Assembly: GCA_016710365.1 (NCBI GenBank)
Contig: JADJVW010000010.1
Span: forward strand, 124,001-188,000
DNA from: Candidatus Caldilinea saccharophila
GTDB lineage: Bacteria > Chloroflexota > Anaerolineae > Caldilineales > Caldilineaceae
Direction of reading: 5' to 3'
DNA: 64,000 nucleotides
Positions 53,873 through 63,639 of the stretch are shown here, piece after piece. Each line of letters starts with the position of its first letter. The first letter of the stretch is position 1. Under the pieces are notes generated by a model. The model saw only the letters and a program-made list of their open reading frames with translations. It searched no databases and was not told the origin of the DNA. Both the position numbers and the translations under genes were made by a program.

Positions 53873-56800
53873 ATGGCGAAAACCACCGGCAAATCCGTCG
53901 AGACGTTGACGCACGACGAAAATAAACGCCGCAATATCCCCACCGCGGAGTACCAATCCGTGCTCGACAAGGAGCAGCAGGATCCGGTGCGCGTGGCCTA
54001 CGAGCGGCGCAATCGCGACCTGGACCCGCAACTGGTCTGGCGCGGCAAGGACGAGCAGGACTGGAGCGACCTTGTCGTCCACGCGCCACCGCTCTACATC
54101 CAGGAGAAGGTGCACCCCAAGGTGCTGGTGGACGACCTGCTGCGCCAGAGCGCGCTGGCGCGGGCGCAGACGCCGGACACGCAACTTGACCTCTTTGGTG
54201 ACTTCAACGGCCTGCCCAGCGAGGAGGCCAAGACCGAGTTCTACCAGCACGACGCCCACTGGTCGAACCGCATGATCCTGGGCGACAGCCTGCAGGTGAT
54301 GGCGAGCCTGGCCGAGCGCGAGGGGCTGCGCTGGCAAGGTGCAGTGCATCTACTTCGACCCGCCCTACGGCATCAAGTTCAACAGCAACTTCCAGTGGAG
54401 CACCACCAGCCGCGACGTGAAGGACGGCAACGCCGACCACATCACCCGCGAGCCCGAGCAGGTCAAAGCCTTCCGCGACACCTGGCGCGACGGCATCCAC
54501 AGCTACCTCACCTACCTGCGCGACCGGCTGACCGTGGCGCGCGACCTGCTGACGGAGTCGGGGTCGATCTTTGTGCAGATTGGGGATGAGAATGTGCACC
54601 GGGTGCGGGCGGTGATGGATGAGGTGTTTGGGGATGCAAACTGTATTAGCGAAATCGTCCTCAAAACCACAAGCGGGGCGGGGAGCCCCACTGGCGGAAC
54701 CGTCACACTTGCGGGTGTGCATGATTACGTACTGTGGTTCGCGAAAAACAAACAGGCGATAAAATATCGCCAACTTTACTTTGACAAGAGTGAAATGCAG
54801 ACAGCAGACCTTTACAGGCGTGTTCTGTTTTTGACTGGTGAAGATCGCAATGCGACCACAGAGGAACTAAATGGTGCAGATCCTCTTCCGCCCGAAGCGA
54901 GCTTGTTTCGCCCGGATAACCTAACCAGCCAGAGCTCTCCTGAAAGCGCTACTTTTGAGGTTGAGTATCGCGATCTCCAGATCACACCAGGCAAGGGTGG
55001 GTGGAAAACTAATCCTACAGGAATGGGTAGAGTTCGCAGTGCAGGACGACTCTGTCAAGCCCAGCCCTCACTCCAGTATATCCGTAAATGGGATGACTTT
55101 AATGCAGCGCCAATAAATGATGTTTGGACAGATGTAGGAACCGGTTCATTCACAACAGAAAAAGTTTATGTCGTGCAAACAAATGCCAAAATTGTTGCTC
55201 GCTGCTTGTTGATGGCCACCGACCCCGGCGACCTCGTCCTCGACCCCACCTGCGGTTCCGGCACCACCGCCTATGTCGCCGAGCAGTGGGGTCGGCGCTG
55301 GATCACCATCGACACCAGCCGCGTCGCCCTGGCCCTGGCGCGCCCGGCTGATGGGCGCCCGCTACCCCTACTTCCTGCTGGCCGACTCGCGTGAGGGGCA
55401 ACTCAAGGAGGCCGAAGTCACCCGCAGCGCGCCCTCCAGCCAGCCAACGCACGGCAATATCCGCCACGGCTTTGTCTACGAGCGCGTGCCGCACATCACC
55501 CTCAAATCCATCGCCAACAACGCCGAGATCGACGTGATCTGGGAGGAATGGCAGGCGAAGCTGGAGCCGCTGGCTGCCAGCCTCAACGCCGCGCGCGGGC
55601 AGCAGTGGGAAGAGTGGGAGATTCCGCGCCATGCCGAAGGACCCTGGCCGCCCGCCGCCGCGCGGCTGCTTGACCAACTCCAGGCGGAGCAAGTGCGCGG
55701 CGACGACGCCAATGCCCGCAAGCTCGCCATGTGGCTGCAAGAGCTCAACCACACGCTCACGCGCGCCTACACGCTGGCCGACCTGCCGGATCGCGCCGCG
55801 GAGCCGTGGCCGGAGGACGCGGCGCAGCTTCACGCGGCGTGGTGGCAAGCCCGCATCGCCCGCCAGCAGGCGATCGACGCCTCGATCGCGGCCAAGGCCG
55901 AATTTGAATATCTCTACGACAAGCCCTACGAGGACAAGAAGCGGGTGCGCGTGGCCGGGCCGTTCACGGTGGAGAGCTTGTCGCCGCACCGTGTGCTCGG
56001 CGTCGATGAGAACGATGAGTTGATCGACCCGCTCAAAGAGGGTGGGGTCGCGTACGGCGAGGAGCAGGACTTCACGCAGATGATCCTGGAGACGCTCAGG
56101 GTGGCCGGCGTGCAGCAGGCGCACAAGGAGGACAAGATCGACTTCACCAGCCTTGTCCCCTGGCCGGGCGATCTGGTCTGCGCGGAGGGGAGATTTGTGG
56201 CTGGTGGTCAGGGGGTGGTAGTGGCTGGTGGACTGCAAAGCACCAGCCACCAGCCACCAGCCACTAGCACTGAATTGCGCGCCGCCATCTTCATCGGGCC
56301 GGAGTTTGGCACCGTCACCCGCCCCGACCTGGTGCAGGCCGCGCGCGAGGCGGGCGACGCCGGTTTCGACGTGCTGGTCGCCTGCGCCTTCAATTACGAG
56401 GCGCACACGACCGAGTTCAACAAGCTGGGGCGCATCCCCGTGCTCAAGGCGCGCATGAACGCCGACCTGCACATGGCGGGCGAGTTGAAGAACACGGGCA
56501 AGGGCAATCTCTTTGTCATCTTCGGCGAACCGGATATTGATGTGCTGCCTGTGACAGACAACCAGGTGCGGGTCAGGATCAACGGCGTAGATGTTTTTCA
56601 TCCCAACACCGGCGAAGTGCGCAGCGACGGGCCGGAGGGCATCGCGTGCTGGTTCATCGACACCGACTACAATGAGGAGAGTTTCTTCGTGCGTCATGCC
56701 TACTTCCTGGGCGCTAACGATCCCTATAAGGCGCTCAAGACCACGCTCAAGGCGGAGATCGACGAGGAAGCGTGGGCCACGCTCAACAGCGATACGTCGC

Positions 56801-56889
56801 GGCCCTTTGCCAAACCGGCGTCAGGCCGCATCGCCGTCAAGGTGATCAACCACCTGGGCGACGAGGTGATGAAGGTATTCCGCGTGTAA
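53873..56889 (+). CDS. Type III-like DNA adenine methyltransferase (Mod), two frameshifts
   Basis: This DNA methyltransferase of about 1005 aa would supply target recognition and protection for Res. The N-terminal part is charged (to about 150). Motif IV DPPYGIKFNSNFQW comes after a slip near 54340 (CIYFDPPY). Motif I DPTCGSGTTAYVAEQWGRRWITID lies near residue 457, giving the beta-class order of type III Mod proteins. A second slip near 55350 leads into a long C-terminal region (YPYFLLADSREGQLKEAE to EVMKVFRV) about twice the usual Mod length. The ATG at 53873 uses GAGGAAC from the last array repeat. A hairpin-encoded insertion lies at 56197-56264. Confidence 0.85.
56197..56264. repeat. In-frame hairpin repeat inside mod
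   Basis: GTGGCTGGTGG-type units on the left (56197-56231) face CACCAGCCACCAGCCACC (from 56241) on the right, a hairpin within coding sequence. It adds a Gly/Val/Ser/Pro-rich stretch (VAGGQGVVVAGGLQSTSHQP) between GRF and ELRAAIFIGPEFG without breaking the frame. Confidence 0.7.
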
Positions 56890-56945
56890 GGTCATGCGCC
56901 CCGATGGGGCGAGAATCCCTCGCCCCATCGGGGCGCATGACCTTA
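56887..56945. repeat. Perfect 27-bp inverted repeat at the mod stop codon
   Basis: Arms at 56887-56913 and 56919-56945 are exact reverse complements with a 5-base loop (AATCC). Each arm contains GCGCCCCGATGGGGCG, the core of the 47-bp array units. It begins at the mod TAA, so it may end transcription or protect the mRNA 3' end. Confidence 0.85.
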
Positions 56946-56948
56946 TGG

Positions 56949-57073
56949 GCGCACGCCCGGTTGAGCAGCGAGGAGCAAAAGACCGCCAAGACCACCGCCT
57001 TCGACCTCCAACTTAACCCGGCCAACCCTGGCATGAGCTTCCACAAACTCGACCGCGCCCGCGACAAGAAAAC
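56949..57073 (+). pseudogene. Remnant resembling the RelE-like N-terminus of a UvrD-type helicase
   Basis: An open stretch encodes ARLSSEEQKTAKTTAFDLQLNPANPGMSFHKLDRARDK. It reads like the N-terminal RelE/ParE-like domain of large superfamily I helicases, where RARDKNFWSVRVNRD would follow. It stops abruptly at a different repeat (57068-57147, CGGATGAGGCGGATT facing AATCCGTCTCATCCG). No start codon in context and no downstream helicase motifs exist, so it is a fragment. The rest of the gap to 57277 contains a second copy of GAATCGCCGGCCATGAATGA (57174-57193) and a GTAGGTCAGGCTACCAGCCC repeat (57234). Confidence 0.5.
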
Positions 57074-57277
57074 GGATGAGGCGGATTCTCACGGATTTCA
57101 TCCGAAAATCATCCGGTTTCTTCCGTCAAATCCGTCTCATCCGTGGCCTATGGAAATGTGGCCTATCGAAATTAAGAATCGCCGGCCATGAATGACCGGC
57201 CTATAGATGGACGTAAATGGAGCAAGGATAGTCGTAGGTCAGGCTACCAGCCCGACGTGTTGCATCAACGAGCCAAA

Positions 57278-58313
57278 TCAGTAGCGCGCGAGTGAGCGCG
57301 CCGCATCGTAAATCTTCGCGGCATTGGGTCGATACGCATCTTCCAGCGGCGGGCTGAAGGGGACGGGCGTGTCCAGCCCGCCGAGGCGCTGCACCGGCGC
57401 GTCGAGCCACTCGAAGGCTTGCGCGGCCACCAGCGCGGCCACTTCCGCGCCGACGCCGGGCCAGTTGGTTGGCGGCGTGGACGACCAGCACCTTGCCGGT
57501 CTTGCGGGCGGTGGCGAGAATCGCCTACGTGTCCAGCGGCTTGAGCGTGCGCAGGTCGAGCACGTCAGCGGTGATGCCTTCCTGTGCCAGCTTGTCCGTC
57601 GCTGCCAGCGCCTGTTGCAGCATCGCGCCGTAGGTGATGATCGACAGGTCGCCGCCCGCGCGGGCGAGCTGCGCCTGACCCAGCGGTACGACGTACTCGC
57701 CCGGCGGCACGTAGCCTTTGAGCGAGCGGTAGAGCGGCTTGCTCTCGAAGTAGATCACCGGGTTGTTGTCGCGGATGGCGGCGATCAGCAGCCCCTTAGC
57801 GTCGGCGGGCGTGCCGGGCGCCACCACTTTCAGACCGGGCGTGTGCACGAACCACGCCTCCGGGTTCTGGCTGTGGAAGGGGCCGGAGCGGATGCCGCCG
57901 TCCGACGGCGCGCGGATGACCCAGGGGACCGCGCCGCCCCAGCGGTAGTGCGTGGTGGCGGCAAACTGCACGATGCTGTCGAAGGCAGACGAGATGAAGT
58001 CGCCAAACTGCATCTCGATCACCGGTCGCAGCCCCATCAACGCCATGCCCGTGGCCGCGCCGACAAAGCCCAGCTCGGCAAGGGGCGTGTTGAGCACGCG
58101 GCGCGCGCCGAACTCCGCCTCAAAGCCTTTGGTGACCTTGAACGCGCCGCCAAAGTCGCCGGCAATGTCCTCACCCATCACCAGCACATTGGGATCGCGG
58201 CGCATTTCCTCGCGCAAGGCTTCGCTGATCGCGGCGATGTAGGTCAGCTCGCGGCCAGGATCGGCGACGGCTTCTTGTCCGTAAAACCCAAAGGGACTTG
58301 CAGTGCTCATCAT
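57278..58313 (-). CDS. 2-oxoacid dehydrogenase E1 beta subunit, with premature stop and frameshift
   Basis: This is the E1-beta subunit of a pyruvate, branched-chain or acetoin dehydrogenase complex, about 345 aa if repaired. It has ELTYIAAISEALREEMRRDPNVLVMGEDIAGDFGGAFKVTKG, RVLNTPLAELGFVGAATGMALMGLRPVIEMQFGDF and APSDGGIRSGPFHSQNPEAWF. At LRTLKPLDT a TAG (57527-57525) replaces the expected Glu codon. The same frame then continues AILATARKTGKVLVVHAANQLA. A further slip near 57465 leads to GVGAEVAALVAAQAFEWLDAPVQRLGG and YDAARSLARY. It follows the E1-alpha gene by 98 bp. E2/E3 are outside the window. Confidence 0.85.
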
Positions 58314-58411
58314 CGTTAATTGTTTCTACTCGACCAGATCGCAACAGGCTTTGTTACTTTGCTTCGTCACAGCGCGGAGGCGCGTCCAAACCGTGCAGTA
58401 GACTCCAGCCG

Positions 58412-59395
58412 CTACGCCGCATAGACGCCGTGCGTCACCGAGGCCGGCTCCGGCAGCGGGCTGGCCTCGGCGTGCTCGACTGCGTCAGCCACTTCGACCG
58501 TGGCGCGTTGGACGATCTCATCGAGTTCCTCCGCGTCGGCGACGCCGGCGGACAGCAGTTTCTCCCGGTAACGGTGCAGCGGGTCGCGCGCCTCCCATTC
58601 CGCCAGCAGCGCCGGCGGCACATATTCGGCGCCGTCGTGAATGGCATGGCCCAACATGCGCATGGTCTTGGCCTCGATCAAGGTCGGCCCATCGCCGCGG
58701 CGCGCCCGTTCCACCGCGTCAAGCGTCACCGCATAGACGGCTTCGACATCGTTGCCATCCACCGTGACGCCGGGCATGGCGTAGGCCGCGGCGCGTTCGA
58801 CAAGGTTAGGCGACTTCATCTGCTGGTCAAGCGGCGTGGAATAGGCGTACTGGTTGTTCTCGACGATCACGACCAGCGGTGCATTCCAGACCGCGGCCAG
58901 GTTGAGCGTCTCGTGAAAGAGGCCGGCGCTGCTGGCGCCGTCGCCGGTGAAGGTGAGGGCGACGCGCGGCTCGCGGCGGTAGACAAAACTCATCGCCGCG
59001 CCCAGCGCCACCGGCAGCGAATGCGGCAGGTGACTGATGAAGCCAATGGTGTTCAGCGCCAAATCGCCCATGCCGTGAAAATTGGCGTCGCGCCCGCCCG
59101 AAACGCCATCGGCGCGGCCGAGCAAATTGCCGAAGATGCGGCGCGGCGTCATGCCCCGCAACAGATACGCACCGAGGTCGCGGTGCATCGGCGCGATCAC
59201 GTCGTCCGGCGCGAGGGCGAAACTGGCGCCGACGCTGATCGCCTCGTGCCCGCGTTGGCTGAAAGCGCCGCCCAGCCCACGCCCCTGCTTCCACAGCGCG
59301 ACTACATTCTCATCGAAGACGCGCGTCAACATCATCCAGTAAAAGAGTTCCAGATGCTGCGCGTTGGTTAGCAAGGCTTCACTCACCCACTCCAC
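58412..59395 (-). CDS. 2-oxoacid dehydrogenase E1 alpha subunit
   Basis: This 327-aa thiamine-diphosphate-binding subunit partners E1-beta in oxidative decarboxylation of a 2-oxoacid. The TPP motif starts GDGASSAGLFHETLNLAAVWNAPLVVIVENN (GDG-N26-NN). Other conserved parts are RDLGAYLLRGMTPRRIFGNLLGRADGVSGGRDANFHG and VDGNDVEAVYAVTLDAVERARRGDGPTLIEAKTMRMLGHAIHD. Start is GTG at 59395, overlapping the end of the upstream endonuclease fusion gene by 17 bp; GTG at 59386 is an alternative. The overlap means the pair may be transcribed from within or through the restriction gene. Confidence 0.9.
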   Translation of the reverse strand: MEWVSEALLTNAQHLELFYWMMLTRVFDENVVALWKQGRGLGGAFSQRGHEAISVGASFALAPDDVIAPMHRDLGAYLLRGMTPRRIFGNLLGRADGVSGGRDANFHGMGDLALNTIGFISHLPHSLPVALGAAMSFVYRREPRVALTFTGDGASSAGLFHETLNLAAVWNAPLVVIVENNQYAYSTPLDQQMKSPNLVERAAAYAMPGVTVDGNDVEAVYAVTLDAVERARRGDGPTLIEAKTMRMLGHAIHDGAEYVPPALLAEWEARDPLHRYREKLLSAGVADAEELDEIVQRATVEVADAVEHAEASPLPEPASVTHGVYAA

Positions 59396-61868
59396 CCCCT
59401 TTATGGGGACCGAGAAAGTTCTCTCCGTTATAGTGAATCAGATGCTCTGGATGATCGGCCACCCACACTTCAGTTTCCCAACTGATTTCAGAGGCATACC
59501 GGCCTAGCGAGCGACGATCGGGGAAGGCGGTCACGAACACCAACCCAGCGGTCGAGTCTGCAAATAAATCAGCAAGTTCAAGATGACGTTCGCTGTCAAC
59601 TGGGCCATGGCTTGTCACCGCTTCGATCAGATAGAGCCAGTTCATTGCGCGGTGAAATAAAACAACGTCTGGAAACTTGCCGTGAACGTCAAAACTCAAA
59701 CCTAAAGATGCCATTGTATCAACATCGAGGTGAACTGCTTTGCGCCAGTGTCACCGATGTAGAGCACCTCTGCACCAGGCGCAAACCGTGGGCCAAATTC
59801 GTAAATGATCTTCGCAATCAATTCACTATGTGCACCGGGCGACAGCGTAAATGCTTTGCCGTGGATTGTCAATGGGATTTTTGACATTTCGCGGGCACGA
59901 GCATAGCGTTCTGCCAAAGAGCCATGCTCTTTCAAATGCGATTCAACCTTTGTGCGCCAATCAGCGCGCTGAAAGCTTCGAACCAGACCAAGAACTTCTG
60001 ATGTTACCTGATAGATCCATTTAGGACTATTCACTGGACGATCAGGTTCGTCAGGGTTCATCACTGCAATCCCCGCCTGCACGAATTGGTGCATTGTTTG
60101 GCGCCGAAACGTCTCACGGGTGTTCGGTGCATAAGTCTTGGCGGAGTAATCACGGACAAAATCCATAATTGGCGTAATGCCCATGAGGGGAGCGGACGCT
60201 TTCTCCCACTTGTCGCCCGGCTTAAGTGCAAATAGTGCAAGTAAAGTCAGCGCAGAACGCTCGTTCCGCTGCGCCTTAGGCATACCTAACTCATCCAGAA
60301 TGACGAGAGCTTCTTCAATCTTGCGTTGAGCATCCACTGGATCAGTAGTGCTATAAGTTACACCCATTGTTGAAATCTCGGCTTCCAGTAATGCATCGAT
60401 TGTTTGTTGGTTGGGAAACGCATCCTTGAACAGACTGCCCCACCGGGTCAGTGTTGCTTCATTTGGATACTGTAACGTGCGGAGATCATTGGCGTTGACC
60501 TGAGTGTGACCGGAAAACTGGCGGAAATGCAGATCAATCAATGTCGAATTCAGATAAAGGGCAAGACCCCGCGCCAGTTCAGGCGACAGGCCGCTCCCTT
60601 TGCGATGAAGTACATTCAAATGGTTCTCGAAACCCACCATTTTCCCCGGCACGCGGCCTGGATCATAAACGCTTGCCACGATCCTACGCTTTTCTTCTTT
60701 TGCGCTGAAACGACGAATCAACACGTACCATTCATTTGGCATCAACCAGGGCTGCGTCTTCACAGACGCGGCAATTGCATTCGGTTTCGAGCCATCAAGT
60801 TTCGGCCAATGCACGGCATGATGGCGTAAGTGACCAGGGTAGATTAGAGGAAACGTATCCTGGGTAGGGTTTTGACGAAGATCACTGCGTAGCCGGAAAT
60901 CTACAACCGGCCCTGTGCTGACCGTTACGCCAAGCTCAGCCAGCGTGGATGTGAACACGCTCAACCGCTCGATCACCAGCCTATCCGCCTTGCTGACTGC
61001 AATGTTGATGAACAAATTGCTATCGCCTGGCTTGACCACTTCCGCGTATGGCGCCTCACGCTGCGTCAGGTCGTCTAGCTCGGCGCGTACACTGGAAGTA
61101 ATGACAACCGGTAGGCGGTGCTGATTCTTGACGGCGTGAATGATAATATTTTCCTGCAAAACCTCGTTGTCCCTGAACGCCTGGTCGCGCGTTTCAAAGA
61201 CATGGATATGACGGAAACTCATTTCGTGAAGGAAAAAGGTGCGGAACGAACGGAAGTAAACGCCGTTACAAAAACTGCGTGGCACAATTGCCACCAACTC
61301 ACCGTCTGCCGTTAATAAGTGGCTGGCCACCGCTAAAAACCCTGTATATAAGTTCGATGTCTCGATGCCAATCTGCTGGAGCTGTATGCGGGTGTTTGAA
61401 TGGCTGTTGATCTTGCGATAAGGAGGGTTCATGATGCAATGCGTGAAGCGCTGTGGCGGCGCCCCAAATAAAGTGTGTTCATTGCGCACCAATGCGACGC
61501 CTGCCTCGATAAAATCTTCGTCGTAAATTTGCCAGCGAAACTTGATGCCGCCCTGTGCGCAGAATGCGTGACACTCTTGCAGGGTGGCCTCAAGGCGCCG
61601 GCGCATCACAGGATCGATCCTCATACGCATGAACGGTGATCGATCGTAAGCCCGTCTGAAGCAGAGCCTGTTCGACAAATGCTGAGGTCAGCATCCCAAT
61701 GCCGGCGCCTGGATCAAGTAAGACGATCTCACCGGATGGGGGGGCGAACAACGACGCCATGAACCGAGCAATTGGGGCAGGAGTCATGAACTGCCCCAGC
61801 TTCTCGCGCGTCAAGGGCGAAAGCTCTCGATCTACACTCATCCGTCGCTGATCGACGCCGTCCAGCAT
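59379..61868 (-). CDS. BsuBI/PstI-family methyltransferase-endonuclease fusion (single-chain type II restriction-modification), two frameshifts
   Basis: This protein of about 830 aa joins an N6-adenine methyltransferase to a BsuBI/PstI-type nuclease. SPLTREKLGQFMTPAPIARFMASLF and LDPGAGIGMLTSAFV (motif I) precede MNPPYRKINSHSNTR (NPPY, about 147) and AIVPRSFCNGVYFRSFR. A target-recognition region follows, then the nuclease part: DAQRKIEEALVILDELGMPKAQRNERSALTLLALF, VLYIGDTGAKQ and GLSFDVHGKFPDVVLFHRAMNWLYLIEAVTSHGPVD. Slips near 61630 and 59705 lie within domains, not at the methyltransferase-nuclease junction, which is continuous. The family usually recognises CTGCAG. It sits between cmk and the E1 genes, starting 3 bp after cmk. 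Confidence 0.85.
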
Positions 61869-61870
61869 AG

Positions 61871-62647
61871 CTACAGTTGCCCCAGGGTTGCCCACAGCGC
61901 ATCGAGCGCCCGCACCAGCGTGGCGTCGGCGCTTTGCCCGGTGTTGTCGATGCGCACGGCGTCTGCGGCCGGACGCAGCGGCGCCAGGGCGCGCTCGCTG
62001 TCGAGGCGGTCGCGGCGCATCATGTCGGCCAGCACCTGCTCGGAGGAGATAGTCTTGCCTTGTTGGTGCAGCTCGTGATGGCGCCGGCGGGCGCGCTCCT
62101 CCGGGGTGGCGTCCACATACAACTTCAGGGCCGCGTCAGGCACCACGACGGTGCCGATGTCACGGCCCACCAGCACGATGCCGGGGCGGTCGGCGTCGCC
62201 GCGGCCATAGCGCTGCGCGATCTGCCGCTGCTTGGCCGTCATCGCGCGGCGCACCTCGCAATAGGCGGACACCGCGGAAACGTTGCGATCCACCTCAGGC
62301 GCACGGATCAGCCAGGTGACATCCTGGCCGTCCACCCGCACCGTGGCGTGACGGCCATCCTGCTGTGCGGGCTGGGGCGAGCAGAGATCGATCTCCAGCG
62401 CGTGCGCCAGGTCGCCCACGGCCGGCTCATCCTCAATGGCGACCCCGCGCGCCAGCGCCGCCCAGGTGACCGCGCGATACATGACGCCGGTGTCAAAGAA
62501 GAGATAGTCGAGCGCCTTTGCCAGTCTGTAGCCAACTGTGCTCTTGCCCGACGCGGCCGGGCCATCGATGGCGATGATGGCAGGACGCACCTGTTCGCCC
62601 AACGCACGCACCGAGCTTTCAATCTGGCTGCTTTCAAGTAGGCTCAT
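61871..62647 (-). CDS. cmk: Cytidylate kinase
   Basis: This 258-aa nucleoside monophosphate kinase phosphorylates CMP and dCMP. The P-loop is AIIAIDGPAASGKSTVGYRLAK. Further motifs are LDYLFFDTGVMYRAVTWAAL (CMP site), VDRNVSAVSAYCEVRRAMTAKQRQIA, VLVGRDIGTVVVPDAALKLYVDATPEERARRRHHEL and DRLDSERALAPLRPAADAVRIDNTG. The ATG at 62647 is preferred over an upstream TTG (62662). It follows the pseudouridine synthase gene by 39 bp, a common bacterial pairing, and is followed directly by the restriction fusion gene. Confidence 0.95.
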   Translation of the reverse strand: MSLLESSQIESSVRALGEQVRPAIIAIDGPAASGKSTVGYRLAKALDYLFFDTGVMYRAVTWAALARGVAIEDEPAVGDLAHALEIDLCSPQPAQQDGRHATVRVDGQDVTWLIRAPEVDRNVSAVSAYCEVRRAMTAKQRQIAQRYGRGDADRPGIVLVGRDIGTVVVPDAALKLYVDATPEERARRRHHELHQQGKTISSEQVLADMMRRDRLDSERALAPLRPAADAVRIDNTGQSADATLVRALDALWATLGQL

Positions 62648-62686
62648 CGACGATTTTCCCAAGATGGCGTGGCAACGGTCGTTGTG

Positions 62687-63586
62687 TCAGCGTGGGCGCG
62701 GCGGGCGTCGTTTATCGAAGCCACGCGCCGGCGCTTTTGCGCGTGGTGAGCGTGCGCCGTACGCGGAACGCGTACTCGTACGCGTCGATGGAGATGGCTT
62801 TGACGGTTTAGGACGCGGCGTCGCGGTTTCCAGCCCGACCGCATGGCGCAAGGTGCGCACCTCGGTCGGCGTCAGCGCTTTGCATTGCCCAAGCTCCACA
62901 TCCCCCAACAGCAGCGGGCCAATGGCCCACCGCACCAGACGCAGCGTAGGATAGCCGACCGCGCCGGTCATCTGCCGGATCTGCCGTTTCTTGCCCTCGC
63001 GCAGCACAATGCGCAGCCAGACGCCCTCCACCGGCCCGCGACTCAATTTCAAGGCGTCCGGCACGCCGTAAACCACCTCGACTTCCGCCGGAGCCGTGCG
63101 ACCTTCCGGCAGATCGACGCCGTGACGCAATGTCAACAGTGCTGGCGTCGTCGGCATGGCTTCCACCAGGACGTAGTAGACCTTGGGATGCTCGTAGCGC
63201 GGATGGGTGAGCCGGTGGGCGAGTTCGCCGTCATCGGTCAGCAGCACCAGCCCTTCGCTGTGCAGATCGAGCCTTCCAACGGGAAAGAGACGCCCCGCAT
63301 CGGGAGGCGCCAGATCCAGCACATTGCGCCGCTCTCCGACGTCGCCGCCCGCATCGCTGAGCACGCCGCGCGGTTTGTGCACCTTGTAATATTGATGCGT
63401 CGGCGCAACTTGCAGCAGCTTGCCGTCGACCAGAATACGGTCACGCGCCGGGTCAGCTTTGACGCCCAGCGTCTGCACCACCTTGCCGTTGACCTGGACG
63501 CGGCCCGCGGTGATCAATTCTTCACACTTGCGCCTGCTGCCGATGCCGGCGGCGGCCATCACTTTTTGCAATCGTTCAGGAGCCAT
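62687..63586 (-). CDS. RsuA/RluB-family rRNA pseudouridine synthase
   Basis: This 299-aa enzyme converts a specific rRNA uridine to pseudouridine. The N-terminal S4 RNA-binding domain is RLQKVMAAAGIGSRRKCEELITAGRVQVNGK. The catalytic region is GRLFPVGRLDLHSEGLVLLTDDGELAHRLTHPRYEHPKVYYV (Asp in GRLDLHSEG). LREGKKRQIRQM marks the RsuA/RluB/E/F group. A basic, Pro/Arg-rich tail of about 45 residues probably aids RNA binding. RluB (23S U2605) is the likeliest equivalent given the cmk linkage. Confidence 0.92.
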   Translation of the reverse strand: MAPERLQKVMAAAGIGSRRKCEELITAGRVQVNGKVVQTLGVKADPARDRILVDGKLLQVAPTHQYYKVHKPRGVLSDAGGDVGERRNVLDLAPPDAGRLFPVGRLDLHSEGLVLLTDDGELAHRLTHPRYEHPKVYYVLVEAMPTTPALLTLRHGVDLPEGRTAPAEVEVVYGVPDALKLSRGPVEGVWLRIVLREGKKRQIRQMTGAVGYPTLRLVRWAIGPLLLGDVELGQCKALTPTEVRTLRHAVGLETATPRPKPSKPSPSTRTSTRSAYGARSPRAKAPARGFDKRRPPRPR

Positions 63587-63639
63587 AGAACCTCGATTGT
63601 AGCCGCGTTGGAGAGAAGCGTCAATGCAAATGCAACGTT

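Noticed and set aside
53021..54349. 442-codon minus-strand open frame
   Set aside because: It is created by the stop-free antisense of the 47-bp array and is antisense to the mod N-terminus, with only repeat peptide and no family features.
55303..56697. 464-codon minus-strand open frame opposite mod
   Set aside because: Antisense shadow of the methyltransferase C-terminal region.
41710..61868. Prophage or integrative element with att sites
   Set aside because: No integrase, phage structural gene or direct-repeat pair flanking the region was found; the only mobile gene is the Y1 transposase.
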